Below, piece after piece: positions 28,165-39,632 of a stretch of DNA of 64,000 nucleotides. Positions within the stretch are counted from its first letter, which is position 1. Each line of letters opens with the position of its first letter. Made by a program: the position numbers and the translations under genes. The stretch is from Daphnia carinata (taxonomy: Eukaryota > Arthropoda > Branchiopoda > Diplostraca > Daphniidae), in contig NC_081339.1 of NCBI RefSeq assembly GCF_022539665.2, positions 1,798,001-1,862,000 of the forward strand, given 5' to 3'. The notes under the pieces were generated by a model. It was given only the letters and a program-made list of their open reading frames with translations, did not search any database and was not told the origin of the DNA.

Positions 28165-28913
28165 CTTCTTCTTCTTCTTTTTTTTTAATTTTCAAATTGA
28201 AGAGCCTTTTGTGAGATGAGGATGGAAAATAGAATTGGGGAGCTGACTAACAAGTTGCATGGCCATCCTACCATGCTACTTGGGAACCCCGTTGCTGACA
28301 AAGGAAAACGCGGAAGGAGACTATTATCTGCTTTGAAGGTCCTTATAAAGAATAGAAACATGATTAAGTTCGTCATCGAACCAAGGTTCAAACGCAGGTG
28401 AAAAAAATAACTTTTGTTGCAAACGAGCGGTCTTAAGTATTTGATCTTTGGCCATGCCGTTGGAAGACGGGGCTGCGTCGTGTATTGGCATTCCGTTTAC
28501 TTCACAGTTTTTAATTTTTATTATAATTATTATTATAATTTCTTTTATTACTTTTATTATTATTTATTTATTTATTTTTTTGCTTAATGGCGGAGAATGT
28601 CACTTAACTTCTAGTCTTTTTGTGTTGTCCCCATTAAGAAGATAAGCTTCCTGTCGGCTTGAATAGAAGTAAGAAAATGTCGTTCTTCAAGCTGAATGAC
28701 GATTTCTTAGCTGCAGGACAAGGCTAGAAAGGTACGGTCTGGCGTTTGTAGACCTTAGCAACCACTTTCTCTCCCAGTCTCGGTAACACCCATGCTTGTC
28801 TTATAGAAAATGGGGGCTGCTCAGGGTTCCTCTCCGAGAAAAAAGAAAACGGCCAGCATTTTTTTATTTTCATTTCTCGTTCTTGTCTTTGAATTTGTTT
28901 TCTCTCGTTTAGT

Positions 28914-28916
<3 letters not shown>

Positions 28917-28944
<28 letters not shown>
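28917..28944 (+). repeat. (CT)n microsatellite
   Basis: About 14 CT units. Read on the minus strand it gives an Arg-Glu repeat that is not a gene. Confidence 0.95.
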
Positions 28945-28948
<4 letters not shown>

Positions 28949-31581
28949 TGTCTTTTTCGAGAGGGAACTCTTTTCTTCTTTTCGTTATTTTTCCCTTTTT
29001 TTTTTCTGATGTTGCCTCTCATCATTTTTAATTTCCTTTTGCGGTCCGTTCTTTCCAGTCGGTTGTTCTCCTCATCGCCACTGGAAAAACAGTTTTTTTT
29101 TGTTTTTTTTTTTTTAAATTCTCTCTTTGTCATTTTTTTTTTTTTTTCAAGGCTAACTCCGTTTTCATTCGTTCAGTGGTCTGCCAGTTCTTTGGAGCCA
29201 ATCACTGACCGACAACGTCACTTCGTTCAACAGGGCGTAAATGAGACGTTATATGCAGAAACGTCCTTTTCTTTGCTTCCCTTTTTAAGAGCACACAAAA
29301 AGAAATGGCTGACGCAAAAAATTCTTGCTATCTTGCTTTCATACTTGTAGCACAACGTCATGAATCGACTTCTTAGTTGTTGGTTCCCTCCCTACGTGCC
29401 CCGAGGGCGCTTGAAAGAACGAGAGTCATAATTCACTCACATCCAGGTAGACGGTCTGGGCCGACCGTTGCTCGTCTCTCTCTACCTCTGTATAGTAGAG
29501 CCTACGCTCATGTTCATTTTTGGCTTTGAGAGAGTACACGTTCGTTCTCGTGGGTCCATAGTAGATCGCGAGCCCCGTGCTTTCCCCTCAATGGCAGAGA
29601 AAGCCCAGTGGATGACCCCCTTTCCAGAGCCAAGAAGGTCAAGCCGTCCCCCATTTGAATATTTCAGCGCTTCGCTGAATAGAAGTAGGCAGCCTCTACG
29701 GAGTTGGCAGCGTTGAAAAAAAAAAAAAAAAAAAGCAAAAAGAGCAATGCCTATTGGCATGTGTATTGTACGGTTGGAGATGATGATTGGCTGTACCGCT
29801 AATTTTCGTTGTACACAGATACACAAGCTGTTTGGTATCGATAGACATTCGTACTGGTGACCCACTTGCGTTTCATAGTCAGTAGAGTATCGTTTCATTT
29901 CTATTGTCTTATTCTCTTCGCCTCCTTTTTGTTTGTCGTCCAAATAGTACACAGCGAATCATGGTATCCAATAAAAAAAAAAAAAAAGACAAAATCCCCG
30001 GCAAAAAAAAAAATAATAATAATAATGGCCAGGCTTATTGGCCCGCACTGTGTTTCTTCTCTCTTCCTTTTTGTACGCTGCCGGTTAGCGTAACGGCGAA
30101 GGAGGATTTCGTGCGGTCGCCAAAGCGGTTACACGGTGGCGACGCTCGGCTGCACTTTACATTCGGACAGAGCAGTCGCGATTCTCCACCAAAAGACTAA
30201 CTAAAAAGACTATTAAAGAAGAAGGCCACTCCGAGAAAAGACGGCGACAGTTTACAAAACAACAACAACAACAAAAAAAAAAACAATAAAAAAACAGTTT
30301 GACAAAAATTGGTGTTTCTCAAAGACGTGAAAATTCATTGACGCAGCTACAAGGTTGACACTTGCATTTTTTTTTTTTTTTTTTTTTTTTTTTGCTCGTG
30401 ATTTATTATTTCCAGTTTGCCATTAAAAGACATTTTTCTATTTAATTTAATTTTTTTTTTTTTTTTTTTTATGTGTGTGGGTTTGTCGGAAGGTTGACGT
30501 TCAAGGGGAATTTATTTTGGGCTGGTTTCGTTTCTACCGTCCATTTATTTTTTTTTTGTTTTTATTTTGTTTTTCGTTTCCTTTGTAACTGAAATGCGAA
30601 ATGTGTCGCATTGGCTCGTTCTTCTGCCGTTGGGGCGCGTCGCGGCATTGCCGAGAGGACGAACTGCATGGGAAAGAAAAGAAAAACAAACGGTGAAGCG
30701 CCGTTGGTAGGAAAAAGCCATGGTTAAAATGTGGGGGGTTAGTCTGCGTCGCTCAAGTTATGACACCGTCCCAAAAAACTTGCACTCGCCGAGACGTGTG
30801 ATGGGCTTCAACCTCCACTAGTCAAGGCTTAATTTTTTTTTTTTTTTTTTTTAGCTCCTTGTTTGTCGGCGTGATGTGAAAGAACACGGTTGATTCGCAC
30901 GATGATGTGCGTGTCGTCGGAAAAGAAGAAGAAGAAAAAGAACGGCCTCGGGTGAGAAAGGAAGAACTAAAAAAGGGCCAATAGGAAACGAAACAAAAAG
31001 AAAAGAGTGAAGAAAAGAAAAGAAAAAAAAAGGTTGTGGGTGGAGAATATGGCGAGAGAGAAAAAAAAAAAACAAAAAAAATCCAGGTACGATGCGGTAC
31101 AAAGAGCCAACAACCTTCAGAAGAATGCCATCGTGAATCATAACGTGGTGTTGCCGACGTACAGACGTAACCTTGAAGCCTAACAATGTTTCTCGCCTGC
31201 TAGCCACCAACCACCGTACAGGGCAGAGCGGTGTGCGGCTCGAGCTGCAACACCGGAAACAGCGGTGAGTTGCTAAAGACGCTCGGCTCAGGATGGCCTC
31301 TTGTTTGCATTCCGTTCGAGTCATTTACGCACACAACGTCGTCTGGCTTTTTTTTTTTTTTTTTTTAAATATAGTTTATTATTATTATTATGTATTTCTC
31401 ATCGTTCCAACGTGGAGGTATAGCCCTACATGCCTACATGGAAATCGGTTATAGTTGCAATGCGCTCTTGGTATTTTTTGACCGTTGAAGGGACTGTAGC
31501 CTTTCCCAAGTTGTTCTTCCGTTTACCTCCACAAACAAGTCAACAGAGAAGAAAGAATAGAAAGTGCGAGTCTCTCTTTTT

Positions 31582-31611
31582 TTCTTCTTCTTCTTCTTCT
31601 TCTTCTTCTTC
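31582..31611 (+). repeat. (TTC)n microsatellite
   Basis: About ten TTC units, seen as poly-Ser or poly-Arg in translated frames. Confidence 0.95.
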
Positions 31612-32257
31612 CTCCTACTGCTGTTGGCTCTCCATAGACTTGTGCACACGCCCAGACGTGTTGGGTTTTTTTTTGTGTGTGTGTGTGTGTTACACTAGTG
31701 GCCAAGAGAAGAGAAAGCAGAGCTCTGGCTCTTGTTTTCTTTTTACTTACATCTATTATTTTCATCTTCTTTCGCCCTCATTTTTTTTTTTTGTTTGGCA
31801 TCTGGGCAATGCGATTGTTGTATCTCAACAAAAGCTACAAATCACGCTGTCATCGCCGGTGAATTGAACTCGCAAAATTTGCCAATGCTAAACTTTCGGC
31901 TCCCGTAAGAATAGTGGCATATAGATCCTTTCGCTTTATGCAGCCAGCAGCTTTCCGTTTTGATGTTTTTGTTTCTTATATCGTAAAGACCCGGCCCTTG
32001 TGTAGATTGAGGGTGTTGTTTGGCGTGAGCGTTGCGGCTCCGTCATAGTTTTTTTTTTTTCGGACTTCAGTGCTACAGGGGACGCAGTCGGCTGCTCTAG
32101 TGAAAGTTATTTTTTGATGGCAATTAACAAACAAACAAAAAAAAAAATGAGTGCTGCGTGTATACGTTTGTTTTTATCGAGGCAATGAGAAGCCAAAAAA
32201 GTGAGAAATCCGGCAAAGGACGTGTGGCTATGTTTCAGTAGTGCCATCATAAACAAA

Positions 32258-32294
32258 CCCCCCCCCCCCCCCCCCAAAAAAAAAAAAAAAAAAA
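32258..32294 (+). repeat. C18 run joined to A19 run
   Basis: Eighteen C followed directly by nineteen A. It is the only long C or G homopolymer of this size in the window. Confidence 0.95.
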
Positions 32295-33534
32295 GAAGAA
32301 AGAAATAGATTTGATATGTTTTTTCTTGGTGCCGACATTTTTTTTTTTTTTTTCCTCCCCGCTGTATTAAGATAAGGTAATTGGACAGGGAACGATGCAA
32401 ATATGGTTGACGTTCATTTCCCTACTTTTTGCTATTCGCCCTGCTTTCCTCCTCGGAATTTCCCCAAAAGTAGGTTGAGGTTGAGGAGATTTCGCCTCAA
32501 CGAAACAGGATGCTCTCCCCTCGAAAAAAAAAAAAAAAAAAAAAAAAATAACAAACCTGGTGAATCGCTGTTGTGTCTTTTTATTTTTCTCTTTTCTTCT
32601 TTCTTTCTTTTTTTTTCTTTTATAGCTCGACAGACTGTCCAGATGGCTGATGTTCCGCGATAACAACATCGCATTGTTGGCTTTCACTTCCTACTCTTCA
32701 CTAACGTCTTGCCACTGGAACTAGTGGAACATAATTTAATATTGTTGTTCCTGTTCAGTTTTTTTTTTTTGTTTTTTTTCGTTCACGTGTGTCTTTTTGT
32801 TGTTTTTTTTGCCTTACTCCATCAAGCAGCGAAAAAAGCTGATGTAGAAAGTGTTCTTTTTAATGACGCCGCGTTTCTAAATGAATCAGACGTCGGCCTT
32901 TCTCGTTGCAGCTTGAAAAACAGGGCCATATAGGCAAATAGCAGCTGATGTGTTTGATATACAATATAATCTCGTTTCGACATCGTTCACGACTTCGAAC
33001 GTGGTACGTGGTACGTACTATTCTTAGCCAATGGGCCGACGCCTGCGTAGATTCTCGATCACTTCGTGGCTCGCCCCTCCCAATATACTGTACCCCCACA
33101 CTCCACTTTATATGCAACTTTTACATGCGTGTGTGGGGAAAAAGGGGGGGAGGGGTGGCTCGTTAGTTTTACCCTAATTTCGGATCAAAGTATGGATTAG
33201 TATTCAACCTCAATGTAAATGTTTGGCTTATGCTAATGCGTTCGGTGTTTAAAAATGAAGTGGTCCCAACTTGCGACGAAACGACAGGAATGCAACGCGA
33301 TGAGTGATTGTCATTTGACTTCCAACGTTCCATGGCCGCCTTTCCCGACGATACCTCCCTGCCCCGTTTCTCCCTCCTTTTTTCCCAATTCGTGTATCGA
33401 ATTATTTAGTTCACGACACGGCACGGACCGGTCATGTCGCCCTGCTCGTTTCTGTTTTGAGATCTCGTCTAGCGAATCGCCTTCAACTCTGTGGCTTTGT
33501 TGCAAAGCTACCTTGGGCGAGAGATCGTTGGTTC

Positions 33535-33720
33535 TCGTCTAACCAAACCTAACGTGTGCAGTGATCGTTCTTTTTTTTTGTTTTTTGTTTTTTGTTTTTG
33601 TTATTCGAAACTGATCAATACTGCATTAGTTACGATCGTACTCTGTATAGCTGCGGTGCCAGAGCAACAACCGGCTGTACTACAGTACACAAAAGGTGTG
33701 CACGGTAGGATTTTGTTTGT
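33535..33720 (+). repeat. Upstream block, copy 1 of an imperfect duplication
   Basis: Shares ordered motifs with the block at 34212-34370: ACCAA-C---AACGTGTGCAGTGA, then TGATCAATACTGCATTAGTT, then GTGTGCACG. It lies about 1 kb upstream of the GT49 start codon. It could be old duplicated promoter or alternative 5' exon sequence. Confidence 0.7.
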
Positions 33721-34211
33721 TTTGTTTGTTTTTTCCATCGACCAGTTCAGTAGTATGTGACTTTCTCTCTGTTAAACGAACTGAAAGGCCACACAACGAC
33801 CAAAATTCTTTCCACCTGTGCTCGTTGATGCTATACACAAAACTTTGCTGTATTCATTTGTGGAAATATTGTTTTTACGTCCGTCTGCAACGTGTTACCT
33901 ATTGGTGCGTGATGTTTGTTCGTTAGTTTGCGCGGTCAATGATCAAAAATACCATTGCTATGTTTGTTCACTTTCGAAACGTTTAAAAGCTAAAACGATG
34001 AACAGTATTGGCCAATTGGCGCTTAAAATCACGCGTTCGATTTCAGTTCGCTAACGGGCACATTTTTTACCGAAGTGTTGCCAACATATCCTGCGGATGC
34101 AATACGCCCGCAATCAGTTGTCAAATGGAAATGTGAAAACAAGTAACTACGATTAGCATTTGTCAAGTCATTTGACATGGCCCGTGCTACATTGGGCAAG
34201 ATTCTTTGTAT

Positions 34212-34370
34212 TCACCTAACCAAGCCCCAACGTGTGCAGTGACCGCTTCCCCACCGGCAATTGATCAATAGTGCATTAGTTACAAGCTGACTCGCCATCT
34301 GAACAAAGCCGGTGACGTAGTGCGTAATGCTCAAACGTGTGCACGTTTGAATTTCTCGTCAATCCATTCA
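34212..34370 (+). repeat. Upstream block, copy 2 of an imperfect duplication
   Basis: Second copy of the block at 33535-33720, with TGATCAATAGTGCATTAGTT (one mismatch in that 20-mer) and the same motif order. It ends about 270 bases before the GT49 start codon. Confidence 0.7.
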
Positions 34371-34528
34371 ATAGACAGCGGTTTCTTTCTCTTATGCTAC
34401 ACCACTTACTTCTTCGATTGGCTCGGTGGGCTATTCTTACCACACCCAATCCACACAACAGCGAAAAAAAAAAATATTAATTAATTAATTTAAAAGGAAA
34501 CATGAATTTAATTCCGGTATTTTTTTTT

Positions 34529-34559
<31 letters not shown>

Positions 34560-34641
34560 CCAGGATCTTGAGATATTGTGAATCACCGTGACAGTTGAAA
34601 GAGTGCCATCGTCATCGCCTCTCTTTTGTACCGCTAACACC

Positions 34642-37600
34642 ATGGCCATCATGCTCTCGTACTTCAAGCCGAGCGTCATGATTTTCCACCGGCGGATGCT
34701 CATACGAGCATCGCTCTTCCTCAATTTCTGTGTCTTGACTTACGTTGCCTTACAGGCCGCTCAAAACAGTGGCACCGGTGGCGGCAATGGTGCGGGAGGA
34801 GGCAGTGGCGCAGGAGGAATAAGCACTGTTTATTCAGACAATGTCAATCTGCCGTCCGGTGTCCAAATTGTCTACAACAACAACAACAATAACAACAACA
34901 ATAACAACAACAACGCAGAAACGGAAACGGCCGTCCGAGACGCACCTGCCTCTACCAACATACTTTTATCTTCCTCGCCGTCTCAGTTCTCCACTTTGGA
35001 GGTGGAAACTGAGCCCAGTTCGACTACGACCGGTGACCAGCAACAACTTCAGGCCGGTAGCACATTGGCCGAGACGACCGACCCTCCGCGTCCCTCCGAT
35101 CTTGGTATCGATTGCCAGGATCGCGAAAGGCACTTTAGCTACTCGCAGCGCGGATCTTACTGGATTTTGAACCACTACGTTCCAGCTGAGAAGCCGTACC
35201 GCTGCAATGAATCCATCACGTACACGACGCACGGCGACATCACCTTCTTGGACAACATCGTGCCGCTGGCCAGACGCTGGGACGGTCCACTGTCCGTCGC
35301 CGTTTACACTCCGGGAAGCGACTACGAATCGGCGATCCGTAGCATGGCCTATTTGCGCCAGTGTACGGGCCCAGATATCCGACAAAGGGTCTCTTTCCAT
35401 CTCGTGTTGGACGAGCGCCATTTCCCGGGCGTCTTGCGCAAACTCCACTCGCAACAAGGACCTCCGACCACACGGCCACCGCTACTCACCGTACCCATGG
35501 CTGGTGTCTCCACTGCTACGCCCGACGTGCACGACAACAAACGAGTCGTCATGGTAACCGTTCATTCATTACGTCCGTTTATTTAATCACGGCTTTTGTT
35601 TGTGGTATCGGTTGGGATGCAGGCGATATCGATATATCATTTTTTTCATAGTTTTGGGTCTTTTCTTTTTTTTTTTTTTCACGTTTTTATTCGTAACTTT
35701 TGTTAATAAAAAATGCGAGTCAGGGGAACGCCAATAGAAATTTATGCATAGATTTCTTTCAGCAAAATTCTTATCCGTTTCGACCAAATACTTTGCGGAG
35801 GTTTTTTAAATGCTCAAAGCCATCGGGATAGGGAATGAATTTTTTTTTTCCCCAATGAAACTTTTTCGTGTTCTTTAATGATGAATTTTTTTAAATGGCC
35901 TGTTAAACAATGTTATGGAACGATATCAGATGCTACAAAGTGTATGTTTTCGTTCCTTTGTGGAGCCGATGCATAACGGCCTTTAGCGGGTACACTTCAT
36001 TGTAAACCGTGCGCTAGCACATCTTTAAAAATATGAAATACCAATCGAAATACCCAACGTATCGTTTAGATTTTGGCCTGTTAAGCTTACGCAGTGCGTT
36101 TGTGATTTTTCCTACGAGTTTTGACTTAACGGGGTAGCGCAAGTTACTGTAAACTGCCGATTTACAAGGAAAAATATTTTTACGTATATTGAAATGTTTT
36201 GGAACTTTCTGAGACCGTGCATTCCGGTCGTGTATTGGAAGTTTTTGTTTTAAGTTTTTACGCTTGTTCGTTATAGGAAGGGAACACATGTGCGACAGTG
36301 TAGGTGATTAAGAATCGAGTCTTCCTATCACACTTCACACACGTTGATTCGCACGAACTCAACTGGTTACACCACTCGCCGATGAGAGCGAACAGCGTTA
36401 AGGACTCGATAACCGAAAACCAAAACAAAACAAAAAAAAAACCAAACACAAAAAACACTTAGTTCGTTGATAGCCTGCAGCCACTCAAGATTACGTCGAA
36501 AGATGTGGGGCGGTCAGACTGAAACCGTAGGAATCCATTGGGGAAACTGTACCGAGAGAACTTGTTCAGGCGAATGCCGGTCTGTTACGCAAGTGGGTGG
36601 AAAAAAAAAAAAAATCTAGTTTCAAAATGCACATAGAGTCGTGTGAAAATCTGACGGGATAGTGTTTCATCACGCCTGAAACGTGAGCAAAGGGGACGCC
36701 CACCGCGATCGACTCCGGGTATCGGCATTGCAACTCGCATCTCTAGGCTATTATTTTGGAAACCATTTCCCGAGAATAGCTCGTTTGCAGTACTTTTTGA
36801 TAGTTGTTCACTCCATTGCGCCTTGGCGCGCAGTAGGCCAAACAGGAGACTCTACGACCGATCATTGCCCAACGTTCGATCGATTTTATGGGTGAGCACA
36901 TGTGGTCCATCCCATTCGCGATATGTGAATGTGGATCAAACCAGAAGCCATTTTTCCTTTGCTCCATTCGGCTAGCCGTGCCGATTTCTTCAATACGCTT
37001 TTTATTGCACTCCGTCAAACCGCTGAGATAGCAAAGTGGCATATTGGATTGGCGGGAATTCGAGATTCAACAAATATTTGGGGCGTTAGTTTTTTTGTTT
37101 GTTTTTTTTTGTTTGTCTCGTTTTTCTTTTTTCGAAAATAATTTTTAGAATTTCATATTTCTGTCTCGTCTATTTTTAACAGGCTCGGTCATCCAATGGA
37201 CAAGCTGTTCTGCGTGTCAAGCGCTCAGATTCCCGGCAGTCAAACCAAGCGAAAGAAACAACTGCTGCTGAATCAAACAATGTGGAAGTGGACACGGATG
37301 GGCTGCCGATCGTCGACTGTGACCAGCCAGCCCCTTGGTCGACTCCTCCGCAGAAAACCTTCAAACAGGTAAACATTTCGGATCTCGTAAGGGCCAGGAA
37401 ACCAAGAAAGAAAGAAAAAAAAAAAAATCTTTTGTTGATGTTCCCATGAATTTTTGTGTTATTTATTTTTTTTTATATTTATTTTTTTTTTTTTTTATTA
37501 CTTCAAATTCTGTTTTCAGTAGTACTTTGGAGTTTCAGCCTCTTCGCGCTGTTTGCGTGTTAAACCGGTTGTGTCATTCCCTTTGTTTTTTCATTACTCT

Positions 37601-38820
37601 TTCGAAACCGTGAAATGCATTGTTGTAATATTGTTTTCAGAATAAGCAGACAGGCATGTTGCGTTAAACAAATACCGTGACATAGACGAACGAGTGTTGA
37701 TTTAGATTTTTTCTTTTTTTTTTTTTTGTTTTTCATAAAAATTTTCCATGTAAAGTAGACGATGAATTTGACGTACCCCGTGAACCTGCTACGCAACGTT
37801 GCCCGGCAAAACGCTCCGACGCATTACATCTTGGCATCAGACGCGGAATTGTACCCGAGCCTTGACATGGTACGACTCTTCTTCGACATGTTGCGTCGCA
37901 ACGAGTCGGTTCTTCACCTAGGACGACCCAAAGTGTTCGTCTTGCCCATCTTCGAAGTGTACAGCAATCAGACCGTGCCGTCGTCAAAGACGGAACTGGT
38001 AATTGTCTACACTTCCTGCATTTTCGCTCCATTCTAAAAGAGTTCAAGTTCAATCACAAATAAGCTTTTAATTGGATTTGGGGTTCGAAATATTAAGGCA
38101 GTGGAAATTTCGATTGACCGCATTCACGCAATGTTCCATTTCTAGAAACTCTTTTTATTATCACGGCAAAGATTAGTAAATAATTGCGATGGCGAGGGCC
38201 GAACATTGGCTAACCCAGTTCCTGAACCGCACTAAACCTATGTGACTTTGAAATTCGATTCGAAAAAAAAAAAAAAAAATATAGGTTGGGAAACTTAAGG
38301 CCGGTCTAGCGGTTCCGTTCCACCAGAAAGTCTGTTCGTATTGCCACTCCGTTCCGAAATCGAAAGAATGGCTAGTAGCCAACGTCACAGATGGCCTCCA
38401 CGTCTTCCACATTGCCAAGCGGCACAAGCCTTACCAACGATGGGAGCCCATCTACATCGGCACACAAGACGATCCGCTCTATGACGAGCGACTCACGTGG
38501 GAAGGCAAAAGCGACAAAATGACGCAGGTATATTGCCTTTTTCTTTTTCCTTATCAAAATTGCCTCTATGTGAACTTCTCGTGTTGTTAATATGCTACTG
38601 CCCTTTTTTTGAACCGTTAAAGGGTTATGCGCTGTGTGTGCTGGACTACGACTTCATGATATTGGACAACGCCTTCCTAGTGCATCGACCCGGTGTCAAA
38701 ATTCCCCGTCGAGAGCCACTAAGAGATGCCATGGCCAAGAAACAATCCGCCATCATCCGATCGGCGATATTCCGAGAGCTCAAAGTCCTTTACGGCCAAA
38801 ACAGCAACTGCGTTCTCTAA
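34642..38820 (+). CDS. GT49 glycosyltransferase, B4GAT1/LARGE-like
   Basis: Type II Golgi glycosyltransferase of CAZy family GT49. B4GAT1 adds glucuronic acid in matriglycan priming; this paralogue's substrate is unknown. Coding exons 34642-35553, 37183-37368, 37759-37998, 38285-38527 and 38623-38820 join in phase 0 to 592 residues. I chose ATG 34642 (context ACCATGG); frames further up lack a better ATG. The 5' exon begins at 34564 after a T28 tract and CAG. Order: short cytosolic tail, membrane anchor about residues 18-37 (SLFLNFCVLTYVALQ), Gly-rich and poly-Asn stem, then the catalytic domain (DITFLDNIVPLARRWDGPLS, NLTYPVNLLRNVAR, ASDAELYPS, RWEPIYIGTQDDPLYDER, ILDNAFLVHRPG). The usual DXD of B4GAT1 (DVD) appears here as DAE. 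The gene converges on PTGES2. Family call firm; exact orthology not. Confidence 0.92.
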
Positions 38821-39029
38821 TTCGATTGTATCTATGCAGTGTCATTCATTTTTTTTTTTTTTCAAATTTGTTGTACATAAGGGAATTTTGGCATCGAAGT
38901 TTTCTTCTTTCTATTTTTTTTTTGTTTGTTTTTTTAGATTATGCTGCCAGAAATGGCCAACTATCCCTACGTTGCTTTTAAGTTTTCTATTTTTTATACT
39001 GCAAAATCTCCCTCCCCCTCATAAAGTTA

Positions 39030-39035
39030 AATAAA
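39030..39035 (+). terminator. Poly(A) signal AATAAA of the GT49 gene
   Basis: First canonical AATAAA downstream of the GT49 stop, 210 bases after it. A minus-strand AATAAA at about 39050-39055 lies nearly back to back and may serve PTGES2. Confidence 0.6.
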
Positions 39036-39059
39036 AAAAAAATAAGGCTTTTTATTCAT

Positions 39060-39632
39060 TTGCCGGATTTGAGGCGTTGAACAACTTGGGATTCTAATGG
39101 GTTGCTCAAGTGGAAGTGGTACATCTAGCCAATAATTGCTGACTTTCGTGCCGTAGTGTCCTGTCAACAGATTTCTGTTCATTTGCCTTCGAGAAATAGC
39201 GTCCATGCGAGAAAAGCTCTGCCGTTCATTATGTAATAAACGGCTGGAGAATATGCTGACATGTCACCTTCCCTTAGGCCTCCCTAGTGCCTGTTTAAGT
39301 ATTTGAAAAATGGAAACGTCATAGAAAATAATTGAATGTACAACTGAGAGTATGATTTCATTATGTGTGACTGATATCGTGTGTGCTTACTGTGATGTCA
39401 AACCTTGAAATATTGATCAGTGAAGGTCTTCTCTCCGACCAAGAAAAAAAAAAAAATAGTTTACTTTTTTTCTCTTTTTTTTCATGAGAAGAAAATTGCA
39501 AATGTTTCATTTCGCACGCTGATACATATATTCTCCGTACGACTGCGTTTGTCATTCCGGTTATGCTGAAAGTATGTCTTCTTTGTACAACGGTGAATAT
39601 ATTTGCTAAAAGGCTACACAGAAAGGTTGTTC
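39060..39632. other. 3' intergenic region between convergent genes
   Basis: No ORF of interest. It holds the 3' UTR of PTGES2 (minus strand) if that transcript ends at the AATAAA near 39.05 kb. Confidence 0.5.

Larger units (their letters stand above)
21100..34560. repeat. Homopolymer- and microsatellite-dense non-coding domain
   Basis: From about 21.1 kb the DNA changes: pure A or T runs of 15 or more occur about once per 0.5-1 kb, mixed with CA, TA, CT and TTC repeats, while the left 20 kb has almost none. Overlapping ORFs here are mostly lysine- or phenylalanine-rich translations of these runs. The domain ends at a T28 tract that serves as the polypyrimidine tract of a splice acceptor (CAG ending 34563) in front of the GT49 start exon. 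It is therefore probably the 5' UTR intron plus upstream regulatory DNA of that gene. Confidence 0.6.

Noticed and set aside
30851-31324. 157-codon minus-strand ORF
   Set aside because: Mostly poly-Phe/Leu from A-rich runs; no domain, and it lies in the homopolymer domain.
38080-38110. GGGGTTCGAAAT as a possible tRNA B box
   Set aside because: No matching A box or cloverleaf arms around it.
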